Shown in pieces: positions 16,362 to 24,575 of a stretch of 64,000 nt of DNA. Origin of the DNA: Stygiobacter sp043807765 (GTDB lineage: Bacteria; Bacteroidota; Ignavibacteria; Ignavibacteriales; Melioribacteraceae). Below the pieces are notes generated by a model. The model was not told where the DNA came from, made no database searches, and worked only from the letters and a program-made list of their open reading frames with translations. The DNA lies in contig JAZDFQ010000059.1 of NCBI GenBank assembly GCA_043807765.1, positions 124,001 to 188,000 of the forward strand. Reading direction: 5' to 3'. The stretch's first letter is position 1, and each line of letters begins with the position of its first letter. Position numbers and translations under genes: made by a program.

Positions 16362-18269
16362 TTATTTCTTCTCCCAAACATTGTTTTTCAATTTACCGTC
16401 CGGCGAACGGTCGTCTAATAATTCCACTCTTTTTACTTCCTTTTTAGTTTTCACGCTTGTTTGTATTTCTTTTACACCGGATTTCCAAACTGAAGTTTTA
16501 TGATATACTTTTTCTTTTGTATCGTCTGTGTAAGTAATTTCCAAATCAATTGGAATTGGAACGTTGCCAACTTTTTCAATTACTATCTCGGTTCCGCTCT
16601 TTGTCGGCTTTACCGATTTAATAGCCAAATCCGGATAGCCATATTCAATAAACCACGGATTCCAGAACCAGCTTAAATCTTCTTTTGCTACATCATTAAA
16701 AGTGTTGAAGAAATCATAGGGAAGCGGGTGCTTGCCGTTCCATCTGTTAATGTATTCAAGCAAAGCTTTCTTAAACAAATCATCGCCTAAAACTTCTTTT
16801 AAGAAATAATATGCTGTTGATGCCTTTGTATAAGAATTAAAACCATATGTCTGGCTTGCCGGGGTGTTTGAAGAGAGAGTTATCATCGGAAAGTCCACTT
16901 CATTTCCCATCATAGCGCCTACACCACGAATGTTTCCTTCAAATGAATCGCCGGTTCCTCCTTCCACAACATTTGCTTGATTAGCAGAAGTAAAAAATGT
17001 TGCCCAGCCTTCATCCATCCACGCGTATTTGCGTTCATTAATTCCCATAAGGAATGGAAAATATGTGTGCGCAATTTCGTGCAAAGTAACACCGGCTTGT
17101 CCGCCGCGTCCGCTTATTCCGTTATTTGTCATCATCGGAGATTCCATTCCGCCGCCCCCTTCAGTTTCACCGTTAAATGTTGTGATCTTCGGATATGGAA
17201 ACGGATGGCCCGGTTGGTCTACTGATAATTGCTGGACAGAAAGTTTTGCAAACAATGCAACTTCTTGATACGTTTTTGTTTTTTCCGGATAAGCTGTATC
17301 GGTCAATACACGTCTTCCATTATCATCAACCTCCGCGGTGGTTGCATCCCACAAATAGCCGCTGCTGGTTGCCCAAGAAAAATCGGGAATGTTCTCTCCC
17401 TTGAATTTCCAAGTGTTTTTACCTCCGCCTAATGTTGTTCCATTTTTCAAATCTTCCGGAGTAACAACTTTTATTATTTCGTCTGCTGTCCAAGCTTGTT
17501 TATAACGTGCAACCAATTCCGGTTTTAAAATTTCTTCTAGGTTCTGATATAGGCCGCTTCCCCAAACCAAATAATTTTCGGGAACAGTAATTTCAACATC
17601 AAAATTATTTTTGTCATTATAGAATTCGAGCGAGCCGCCATCATAATTAATCATATCCCATCCATCTACGTCATCGTAAACAGCTATCTGTGGATACCAG
17701 TAAGCTACATAAAATGTTGAATCGTTATAAGCGCCCATTCTAATTCTTGTTTCTTTTGGAATGATTACCGACCACTTAATCATAATGTCGGCGCTTCCCT
17801 TCGGTGCAATTTTTTTAGGTAGATTATTAATTGTCATGTTCGATCCGCGTCTCATTATTCTTAGATCGCGCGATTTCAAATTCAGTCCAACTCCGTTAAT
17901 CATCATTGTATCTATTTGGGTTCCATCGGTTTCATCAGAAAATGCAACACGTGAAGAGCGCGGATTTCCTTTTTTAAGAAAGTCTTGATAAAGCCGAATA
18001 ACAAGCGTCCTTAAAGAGTCGGGACTTTCGTTATAATACTTAATATTCACTGTTCCTTTTACTTCTCGCTTCTCCGGAAACAATTCGGCTTGAATTTTAT
18101 AGTCCGCATGGTTTGTCCAATAGTTGGCTCCCGGTTTTCCATCGTAGGAACGGGTTCCTTTTTCGTAAGCCCTAACAATATTCTTGGGATAATAAAAAGA
18201 TGATGTTTGAGCAACGATAGTTGAACACAGCATTGCTGCTGCAATTAAAAACATGGTGGTTTTTTTCAT
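16362..18269 (-). CDS. Secreted M1-family (gluzincin) metallopeptidase
   Basis: A signal peptide (MKKTTMFLIAAAMLCSTIVAQ) is followed by an M1-like N-terminal beta domain and a catalytic domain with HEIAH (about 396-400), then exactly 18 residues and the glutamate of DEGW, giving the HExxH-X18-E zinc site. The exopeptidase motif appears as GGGGMESPMMT (about 365-377). The 635-residue length is short for M1 and lacks the large C-terminal helical domain, as in many Bacteroidota homologues. It has no T9SS tail (ends KLKNNVWEKK), so a periplasmic place is likely. An aminopeptidase role in peptide use is inferred. Confidence 0.92.
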   Translation of the reverse strand: MKKTTMFLIAAAMLCSTIVAQTSSFYYPKNIVRAYEKGTRSYDGKPGANYWTNHADYKIQAELFPEKREVKGTVNIKYYNESPDSLRTLVIRLYQDFLKKGNPRSSRVAFSDETDGTQIDTMMINGVGLNLKSRDLRIMRRGSNMTINNLPKKIAPKGSADIMIKWSVIIPKETRIRMGAYNDSTFYVAYWYPQIAVYDDVDGWDMINYDGGSLEFYNDKNNFDVEITVPENYLVWGSGLYQNLEEILKPELVARYKQAWTADEIIKVVTPEDLKNGTTLGGGKNTWKFKGENIPDFSWATSSGYLWDATTAEVDDNGRRVLTDTAYPEKTKTYQEVALFAKLSVQQLSVDQPGHPFPYPKITTFNGETEGGGGMESPMMTNNGISGRGGQAGVTLHEIAHTYFPFLMGINERKYAWMDEGWATFFTSANQANVVEGGTGDSFEGNIRGVGAMMGNEVDFPMITLSSNTPASQTYGFNSYTKASTAYYFLKEVLGDDLFKKALLEYINRWNGKHPLPYDFFNTFNDVAKEDLSWFWNPWFIEYGYPDLAIKSVKPTKSGTEIVIEKVGNVPIPIDLEITYTDDTKEKVYHKTSVWKSGVKEIQTSVKTKKEVKRVELLDDRSPDGKLKNNVWEKK

Positions 18270-18344
18270 GGTGATTGTCTGATAGTTTGTTGGGGCTAAA
18301 AATAATTTTGTGGCGGGAGGATTACAAATATTTTATTCATAAAA

Positions 18345-18365
18345 GGAAGGGTCATAGACCCTTCC
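18345..18365 (-). terminator. Hairpin terminator downstream of the PLP gamma-lyase gene
   Basis: GGAAGGGTC and GACCCTTCC form a perfect 9-bp stem with a 3-base loop, followed on the minus strand by TTTTAT. It lies 18 bases beyond the stop codon at 18383. Its sequence resembles the GGGAAGGG palindrome at 48624-48642, so it may be a repeat used as a terminator. Confidence 0.7.
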
Positions 18366-18382
18366 CTACAAACAAAATTACA

Positions 18383-19567
18383 TTACTGAATTTTTACCAG
18401 CGCTTGTTCAAGATCGTCTATCAAATCCTTTACGTTTTCGATACCAACGGATAAGCGAACAAGTCCTTCTGTAATTCCGGCAGTTGCGCGTGCGGCTTCT
18501 CCCATAGTTAAGTGTGTCATACTCGCCGGATGCTGAACAAGTGTTTCAACACCGCCTAACGAAACAGCAAGCTTGCAGAGCTTAACATTGTTCATTACAA
18601 TTTCGCCGGCTTTGAAACCATCAGTAAGCTCGAACGAAATCATTCCGCCGGGAGCGCTGTGCTGTTTCAAACCAACTTCATAGTTAGGATGGCTTTTCAA
18701 CCCAGGATAACGAACCCACTTTACTTTTGGATGCTTTTCTAAATACTCAGCAATAACTTGTGCGTTCTCCGTATGCTTTTGCATTCTGATTGCTAGGGTT
18801 TTTAATCCTCGGTGAACAAGAAAAGAATTAAATGGATCAATAACGCCGCCCATTTGGTTTAGAATTCTGCGCATCATTTTATAATCGTCTTCATTCTTAA
18901 CAACTATAATTCCACCAACAACATCTGCGTGACCGTTCAAAAATTTTGTCATACTGTGAACAACAACATCGGCACCAAATTTTAGCGGCTGCTGCAAAGC
19001 CGGACTCATAAAAGTATTATCAACAACAAATAACGCATTGTTTGCGTGAGCAATTTTTGCCGCAGCTTCCAAATCTGTAATAGCAATAACCGGGTTCGCC
19101 GGTGATTCAACATAAACAATCTTTGTATTTGGCTTAACAGCTTTTTCAATTTCTTCGGTAATGTCTGTGTCTACAAAAGTTGCTTCAACACCAAACTTGC
19201 TTAAAACTGTTTGAAGTAAAGTAAGCGTAGGACCATATACAGATTTACTGCAGACAACGTGGTCGCCCGATTTAAGCAGCGCAGTAAACATTGTGCTTAT
19301 GGCAGCCATACCACTAGCACAACCCAGAGCTTTATGTCCTCCTTCCAATTCAGCAACCGCATTTTCCATAGCTTCAACGGTTGGATTCTTCATTCTGGTA
19401 TAGATATATCCGTCAACATCACCTTTAAATAATGCTGCGCCGTGAGCAGCGTTTTCGAATTTAAAAGTAGATGTTTGATAAATCGGTGGTACTACTGAAC
19501 CAAACTCATATTCACCTACACCACTGTGAACACATTTTGAATCGAATTGCAAATTTTTGTTATTCAT
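18383..19567 (-). CDS. PLP-dependent trans-sulfuration enzyme (cystathionine gamma-lyase/synthase or methionine gamma-lyase family)
   Basis: Fold-type I Cys/Met metabolism PLP enzyme of 394 residues. YTRMKNPT near the N-terminus holds the tyrosine and arginine that bind the phosphate of the neighbouring subunit's cofactor. SVYGPTLTLL carries the stacking tyrosine, VDNTFMSPALQQPL the PLP-nitrogen aspartate, and HSMTKFLNGH the Schiff-base lysine (about 208). The cysteine typical of methionine gamma-lyase after YG is proline here, which argues somewhat against that activity. It would join or split sulfur amino acids in the cytosol. The gene stands 2 bases after the nucleotidyltransferase gene but is functionally unrelated to it. 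Confidence 0.88.
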   Translation of the reverse strand: MNNKNLQFDSKCVHSGVGEYEFGSVVPPIYQTSTFKFENAAHGAALFKGDVDGYIYTRMKNPTVEAMENAVAELEGGHKALGCASGMAAISTMFTALLKSGDHVVCSKSVYGPTLTLLQTVLSKFGVEATFVDTDITEEIEKAVKPNTKIVYVESPANPVIAITDLEAAAKIAHANNALFVVDNTFMSPALQQPLKFGADVVVHSMTKFLNGHADVVGGIIVVKNEDDYKMMRRILNQMGGVIDPFNSFLVHRGLKTLAIRMQKHTENAQVIAEYLEKHPKVKWVRYPGLKSHPNYEVGLKQHSAPGGMISFELTDGFKAGEIVMNNVKLCKLAVSLGGVETLVQHPASMTHLTMGEAARATAGITEGLVRLSVGIENVKDLIDDLEQALVKIQ

Positions 19568-19569
19568 TT

Positions 19570-20025
19570 TTATTCCGTGATAGCTTCTATGTCTGCTAAA
19601 TCTTTTAATCGACCGGAAGCTTTTTTGTTTTTTATAAAATCGTTTTTACTAATGTAACCTACTTCTACACCGTCAATTACTATTGTTTCTTTATTTACAA
19701 CTGCTTCCTTAAACTCTACTCCGCTAATGCTAGTTAAGATATCTATTCTAACTGGCGGGACACCTATTTGAATTATAGAGTTTTTTTCTAAAAAATCTTT
19801 GTCTTTATAACCCAAAGATTCAACACCAAAGTCAGCGAGACTTTTTGCCATCCGTTTTGCATTTTCTTGGCTAACATTTATCCAAATATCAATATCGCCA
19901 GTGTTTCTTGGACTACCGTAAAAACCTAGAGCAAAAGCGCCAACAACAAGGTATTCAACCTTATTGTTGTTTAATAACTCTAGCAGTTCTTTGTAGTCTT
20001 GGTGAAGAACCATCTTTTGTCTCAT
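19570..20025 (-). CDS. Small nucleotidyltransferase-fold protein (MNT/AbiEii-like)
   Basis: KVEYLVVGAFALGFYGSPRNTGDIDIWI contains the polymerase-beta fold signature: a glycine-rich GxxA turn followed by a DxD pair (DIDIW). A further aspartate in VRIDILTSI can complete the metal site. At 151 residues it matches stand-alone minimal nucleotidyltransferases that often serve as toxins, antitoxins or AMPylating partners. It overlaps the upstream small gene by 65 bases, so the two are translationally linked; the first ATG or the one four codons later could be the start. A toxin-antitoxin role is inferred only. Confidence 0.75.
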   Translation of the reverse strand: MRQKMVLHQDYKELLELLNNNKVEYLVVGAFALGFYGSPRNTGDIDIWINVSQENAKRMAKSLADFGVESLGYKDKDFLEKNSIIQIGVPPVRIDILTSISGVEFKEAVVNKETIVIDGVEVGYISKNDFIKNKKASGRLKDLADIEAITE

Positions 20026-20146
20026 ACGTTTGTTTACGTAAAAATTCTATTGCAGCAATTCTTTCTTCCGGCGTTTTTGAAAGCCAGTATTCAAGATCGT
20101 AATTGCGCTTATCTTTTAGCGATATTTTTCTAACAACTTTTTCCAC
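19961..20146 (-). CDS. Small conserved partner of the nucleotidyltransferase
   Basis: This 61-residue basic protein begins MEKVVRKISLKDKRNYDLEYWLSKTPEERIAAIEFLRKQ. I recognise that wording as a recurring small protein found just upstream of nucleotidyltransferase genes in many bacteria. Its 3' end overlaps the next gene by 65 bases. It lies 3 bases after the gyrA stop codon on the opposite side of that gene's coding end, all on the minus strand. It has no signal or membrane segment. It may bind and control the nucleotidyltransferase. Confidence 0.65.
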   Translation of the reverse strand: MEKVVRKISLKDKRNYDLEYWLSKTPEERIAAIEFLRKQTYETKDGSSPRLQRTARVIKQQ

Positions 20147-20149
20147 AAT

Positions 20150-22585
20150 TTATTCTTCTTCATCTTCCGGAATTACTCTAGCGATGTCTGCGATTTCATC
20201 GCCGTCGTTTAATCGAATTAAGCGAACACCTTGAGTATTTCTTCCCATCACGCGCAATTCGCTAACAGCTTGTCTAAGAACCATTCCGCCGGTTGTAATG
20301 ATTACAAGTTCATCGCCGTCGTTTACTTCTTTCATCGCAATCATTTTGCCGTTTCTGTCGGAAGTCTTAACAGTAATTACACCTTTACCGCCGCGCTTAG
20401 TTAATCTGTAGTCTTCAATCTCGGAACGTTTGCCAAATCCTTTATCTGTTACAACCATTAATGTTGTTGCGTTGCGCACTACAATCATTCCAATTACATA
20501 ATCTTTCTTGCCTAAGTTAATACCGCGCACGCCGGTTGCGGTTCTACCCATATCGCGCACGTCACTTTCCTTAAAGTGAATCGCCATGCCTTCGCTTGTT
20601 CCGATAATAATATCGTTGTTTCCATCGCTTAGTTTAGCTTCTACCAAACTATCGCCGGCGGCAAGATTAATTGCAAGAATTCCGCCGCGACGAATATTTG
20701 AATACGCCGAAAGAACTGTCTTCTTAACTGTACCTTGTCTGGTTACCATCACAATAGATTTATCATCAACAAATTCTTTAACGGTAACAAAGGCGGTTAT
20801 GTTTTCTTCCTTATCTTTTTCGATAAGATTAAGAATTGATCTTCCCTTTGTTGCACGCCCTCCTTCAGGAATTTCGTGTACCTTCAACCAGTAGCATTTT
20901 CCTTTATCTGTAAAAAACATTATGTAGTGATGTGTTGAAGCAACAAACATATGCTCTATAAAATCTTCTTCCCGGGTTCCGGCGCCTGTAACACCTTTGC
21001 CGCCACGTCCTTGTTTGCGGTAGCCGCTAACCGGAAAACGTTTGATGAATCCGGCGTGAGAAATTGTAACAACTACATCTTCTTCGGCAATTGTATCTTC
21101 CAAAGAAAATTCTTTGTAGTCATGAATAATTTCTGTTCTGCGTTCGTCGCCGTATTTTTCATTTAACGCAAGCAATTCCTCTTTAATAATTTGCTTTCTC
21201 AACTTTTCGTTTCCAAGAATCGCTTTCAACTTATTGATCAACTTAATTATTTCTTTGTATTCGTCTTCAATTTTCTTTCTTTCTAAGCCGGTTAAGCGCT
21301 GCAATCTCATATCAAGAATTGCTTTAGCTTGAATCTCGCTCAGCTTGAATTTGCGCATTAACGATTGTTTCGCTGTTTCTACGTCTTTGGATTTCTTAAT
21401 CGTTTGAATTACTTCGTCAATGTTGTCCAGCGCAATTATGTAGCCTTCCAAAATATGGGCGCGGCGTTCTGCGGCATCAAGTTCGAACTGAGTTCTGCGA
21501 ACGAGAACGTCCATTCTGTGAACTAAGAAGTGTTCCATCATTTGCTGAAGCGTAAGAACCTTTGGTGCGCCGTTAACAAGCGCAAGCATTATCACGCCAA
21601 AAGTAACTTGCATAGATGTATGCTTGAACAAATTATTCAGAATTACGGCCGGCTGTCCATCACGTTTTAACTCAATAACAACGCGCATACCGTCGCGGTC
21701 ACTTTCGTCGCGAATGTTTGATATACCTTCTATCTTTCCTTCACGAACCAGCTCTGCCATTTTTTCTATAAGCGTTGCTTTATTTACTTGATACGGCAAC
21801 TCTGTGATGATAATGTTTTCTCTATCATTCTTCAGTACTTCAACATTTGCTTTAGCGCGTATTACTATTCTTCCGCGCCCCGTTAGAAATGCGTCTTTAA
21901 CACCTTCGTAACCATAAATAATTCCGCCCGTTGGAAAATCGGGAGCTTTAACAACTTTGATAATGTCTTCCGGTGTGGTTTTTGTATTATCTATCAACAT
22001 TATCAATCCTGCTATAACCTCTCTAAGGTTATGAGGAGGAATATTTGTTGCCATACCAACAGCAATACCGCTGGAACCGTTTACCAATAGGTTCGGCAGA
22101 TAAGAAGGCATAACCAAAGGTTCTTGCAATGAATCATCGAAGTTTGGACCAAAAGCAACGGTGTTTTTATCAAGGTCGCGTAACATTTCGTCTGCAATTT
22201 TTGCTAGACGAGCTTCAGTATAACGCATAGCCGCGGCACCATCACCATCTACCGAGCCAAAGTTTCCTTGTCCTTGCACTAGCGGATAGCGAAGCGACCA
22301 TTCTTGCGCCATACGAACCATTGTATCATAAATCGCTGTATCACCATGCGGATGGTATTTACCAAGAACCTCTCCCACGATACGAGCAGACTTTTTATAT
22401 TGTTTGTTGTTTTGAAGACCAAGTTCGTGCATTCCGAATAAAACTCTACGGTGAACCGGCTTAAGCCCGTCTCTAACATCCGGCAATGCGCGCGCAACAA
22501 TAACGCTCATCGCATAATCGATGTAGGAGGTTTTCATTTCTTCTTCTAATGAAACGGGTACTACTTTTTCGAAAATTGTGGTCAT
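20150..22585 (-). CDS. gyrA: DNA gyrase subunit A
   Basis: The breakage-reunion subunit of gyrase. The catalytic tyrosine is Y122 in AAAMRYTEARL, the same number as in E. coli. The quinolone-resistance region reads KYHPHGDTAIYD, with threonine at 83 and aspartate at 87; threonine 83 is wild type in several bacteria. The C-terminal pinwheel includes the GyrA-box QGRGGKG, needed to wrap DNA and introduce negative supercoils, which separates it from ParC. The 811-residue length is normal for a GyrA with a short acidic tail (EDEEE). gyrB lies about 2 kb upstream on the same strand, with two unrelated genes between. Confidence 0.97.
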   Translation of the reverse strand: MTTIFEKVVPVSLEEEMKTSYIDYAMSVIVARALPDVRDGLKPVHRRVLFGMHELGLQNNKQYKKSARIVGEVLGKYHPHGDTAIYDTMVRMAQEWSLRYPLVQGQGNFGSVDGDGAAAMRYTEARLAKIADEMLRDLDKNTVAFGPNFDDSLQEPLVMPSYLPNLLVNGSSGIAVGMATNIPPHNLREVIAGLIMLIDNTKTTPEDIIKVVKAPDFPTGGIIYGYEGVKDAFLTGRGRIVIRAKANVEVLKNDRENIIITELPYQVNKATLIEKMAELVREGKIEGISNIRDESDRDGMRVVIELKRDGQPAVILNNLFKHTSMQVTFGVIMLALVNGAPKVLTLQQMMEHFLVHRMDVLVRRTQFELDAAERRAHILEGYIIALDNIDEVIQTIKKSKDVETAKQSLMRKFKLSEIQAKAILDMRLQRLTGLERKKIEDEYKEIIKLINKLKAILGNEKLRKQIIKEELLALNEKYGDERRTEIIHDYKEFSLEDTIAEEDVVVTISHAGFIKRFPVSGYRKQGRGGKGVTGAGTREEDFIEHMFVASTHHYIMFFTDKGKCYWLKVHEIPEGGRATKGRSILNLIEKDKEENITAFVTVKEFVDDKSIVMVTRQGTVKKTVLSAYSNIRRGGILAINLAAGDSLVEAKLSDGNNDIIIGTSEGMAIHFKESDVRDMGRTATGVRGINLGKKDYVIGMIVVRNATTLMVVTDKGFGKRSEIEDYRLTKRGGKGVITVKTSDRNGKMIAMKEVNDGDELVIITTGGMVLRQAVSELRVMGRNTQGVRLIRLNDGDEIADIARVIPEDEEE

Positions 22586-22623
22586 GTTATTTCTTGTTTA
22601 GGATTTTAATTTATTATTTAATT

Positions 22624-23380
22624 CTATTTATTCTGTTCTTCTTCTAAGTTGAATCTAACTTCTATTGGTTCTGGTAAACCGCAGAAGATTTTCATTATAC
22701 AAAAAACAGTCTTATTGCTGCTTTTTTCCTTAAAAAACCAAATAGGGAAAGCAACTTTTATTTTCGCCTCTATTAAAGTTAAATCCCACCTACGTTCAAA
22801 AGTTGTTTTATATCCTTCTTCCTCGCTAACGCCACGCTCTATCCATTCTGTACTCATCGTAATATCCGCTCCGTCTCTTAAATACAAAAACACTCGTACA
22901 TTTTTTGCTGAGGCATTTCCAATATTATATAGCTCAAATGGAATACTTATTGAGCCACCCTCAACGGGTATTTTATATTTTATTGTGTTAGAATTAACCC
23001 CTCCTTCATTATATAAACAAACAATTTTGGGAGTTTTTGAACGTTCATCAATTATACGTTTAGAATCTTCCTCGGTTTTTTTAAGTGTTTTATCAACCTT
23101 TTCATCAAGAGCTGTTCTAGCATTAGTTTGCTCTATAGCAAACTCTTTTAGCTGTTTTTCAAAGCTTGATCTTGCACTATCTATTTCAATTTTCATTTCA
23201 GCAGCTTTTTCGCGAACCTCGTCCGAAGACATTTTTGTCATTAATAATGGAAACCCTATTCCAAATATTGTTAACAGACTACTTGCAATTATTGTAAAAT
23301 AATGCAGTCTTTTTCTCCGCAACTTCTAGTTTTGCTTCTGCAATTTTCTTATCAACTAACAACTCATCGTTCTGTTCCAT
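22624..23380 (-). CDS. Membrane-anchored coiled-coil protein with an apparent frameshift near the N-terminus
   Basis: The long frame (22624-23322) opens on a TTG directly after an in-frame TAG and begins RRKRLHYFTIIASSLLTIFGIGFPLL, a membrane segment. In another frame an ATG at 23380, preceded by AAAAAAGGGG, encodes MEQNDELLVDKKIAEAKLEV followed by AEKK and then soon stops. The frames meet at a run of five A (23310-23314 on the plus strand as T); removing one A gives a smooth ...EVAEKRLHYFTI... product. After the membrane helix come about 70 residues of coiled coil and a beta-rich domain. No family is recognised. Genuine mutation, programmed shift and sequencing error are all possible. Confidence 0.6.
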
Positions 23381-23406
23381 AACGAACCCCTTTTTTATGA
23401 AACTTC

Positions 23407-23483
23407 TTTTTCTTGATCATGTTCTTGATCTTAATCTTAATCGCTTTAGATCAAGGTCAAGAGTAAGAGTACGATCAAGATTT
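23407..23483. repeat. Dispersed TCTTGATC repeat, copy 1
   Basis: The left half is built of TTCTTGATC and TTAATCTTAATC, and the right half of AGATCAAGGTCAAGAGTAAG and TCAAGAT, so the halves can pair. A clearly related copy lies at 24497-24571. Together they flank the MgtE-like gene, and this copy overlaps its stop codon. Confidence 0.75.
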
Positions 23484-24486
23484 ATAAAAACATTGCTGCT
23501 AATCCAAAGTAAAAGAGTATCGTAAAAATATCTGTTAACGCCAAAGTAATTGGTCCGGCTGCAATTTTAGGATCGAGCTTGGCTCTATGCAAAACTGCCG
23601 GCACGCTCAATCCCCAAACAGAAGCAATCAACTGAACGAGAATAATGCTTAACGCTATTACTCCGGCTGCCGCTACATCGCCTTTCCAGAGAACAACAAC
23701 TATTGCTACTACCGCAGCACAGCTTAAACCGAGAAGCAGTGCAGTTTGTGCTTCGCGCAAAAAGTTTTTTACAAACCACTTAAAAGATGGTTTTGTAGAG
23801 CGCAAAGTTTGGATAGTAACAGTCATAGACTGAATACTAATACTTTCTCCGAGACCGAGCACCAATGTAAAAAAGAACACTACTATTAAACTTTCAGCAA
23901 GAGTTGTTTCAAACATTCCGGTTAACAGCGCACAGATTGTTCCGCTTGTAACCGTTGCAAAAAGCCAAGGAAGTCTAACGCGCCACGCTTTTATCGGCGA
24001 AGCGTTTTTTACTTCACTTACCTTAAAACCAATTGTTTCAAAGATCGAATCATAATCTTGCGGCTCGACTTCACTAGACTCATCGGAATCTTTTTCTTCC
24101 AGCAACTCATCGGTAAATAGATTTACATCAACTACGCCAATAATTCTTCTGTCCGCATCAACAACCGGAAAAGCTAAAAACTTGTATGTCGCAAAAAACT
24201 CTAAAGCATCATAAACAGTAGAGTTGCTAGGCAGTGCGGCTACACGTTTAACCATAATGTCTTCTAGCTTCTGTTCGAGCTTTCCAATCAGCAATCTTCT
24301 TGTCGGTAAAACACCAACCAGCCTTTGCTCATCGTCAACAACATAAAAATAAACTATTCTTTCGCCAACACCTTCCTGGCGAATTTTATTCAACGCTTCA
24401 TCAACGGAAAGGTTTTTGTTAAGCGCGTTAAAATCTTTTCGCGCATAATCAACAACCGAATGATGATATGTTGATTTATCATTCAA
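23482..24486 (-). CDS. MgtE-like magnesium transporter lacking the N-terminal regulatory domain
   Basis: A CBS-domain pair occupies about residues 10-135 and a MgtE-type membrane domain of five helices about 170-334. The conserved channel region reads LGLGESISIQSMTVTIQTL, and the last helices LDPKIAAGPITLALTDIFTI, which keeps the aspartate of the MgtE pore motif. Typical MgtE proteins are about 450 residues and begin with a superhelical N domain that senses cytosolic Mg2+; this 334-residue form starts directly at the CBS pair. The usual GNAGTQ-like signature is changed to GESISIQ. Divalent-cation transport is likely, with altered gating. Nearly identical repeats lie on both sides of the gene. 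Confidence 0.82.
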   Translation of the reverse strand: MNDKSTYHHSVVDYARKDFNALNKNLSVDEALNKIRQEGVGERIVYFYVVDDEQRLVGVLPTRRLLIGKLEQKLEDIMVKRVAALPSNSTVYDALEFFATYKFLAFPVVDADRRIIGVVDVNLFTDELLEEKDSDESSEVEPQDYDSIFETIGFKVSEVKNASPIKAWRVRLPWLFATVTSGTICALLTGMFETTLAESLIVVFFFTLVLGLGESISIQSMTVTIQTLRSTKPSFKWFVKNFLREAQTALLLGLSCAAVVAIVVVLWKGDVAAAGVIALSIILVQLIASVWGLSVPAVLHRAKLDPKIAAGPITLALTDIFTILFYFGLAAMFL

Positions 24487-24496
24487 TCTTCTAAGT

Positions 24497-24571
24497 GTTT
24501 TTCTTGATCTTGTTCTTAATCTTAATCTACTTTTTACACTCAGATCAAGGTCAAGAGTAAGATCAAGATTA
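24497..24571. repeat. Dispersed TCTTGATC repeat, copy 2
   Basis: TTTTTCTTGATCTTGTTCTT and CAGATCAAGGTCAAGAGTAA are shared almost base for base with copy 1 (23407-23483), with indels in the centre and right arm. It fills the gap between the MgtE-like gene start and the gyrB stop. Confidence 0.75.
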
Positions 24572-24575
24572 CAAT

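Noticed and set aside
16249..16503. An 84-codon open frame on the plus strand between the T9SS run and the M1 peptidase
   Set aside because: It reads through the CACGAAG/CTTTGTGG repeat and into the antisense of the M1 gene; its composition is that of the repeat.
22649..23302. A 217-codon frame opposite the coiled-coil membrane protein
   Set aside because: The minus-strand reading has a membrane helix, coiled coil and ribosome binding site; the plus reading is serine/phenylalanine-rich noise. The host gene being frameshifted leaves slight doubt.
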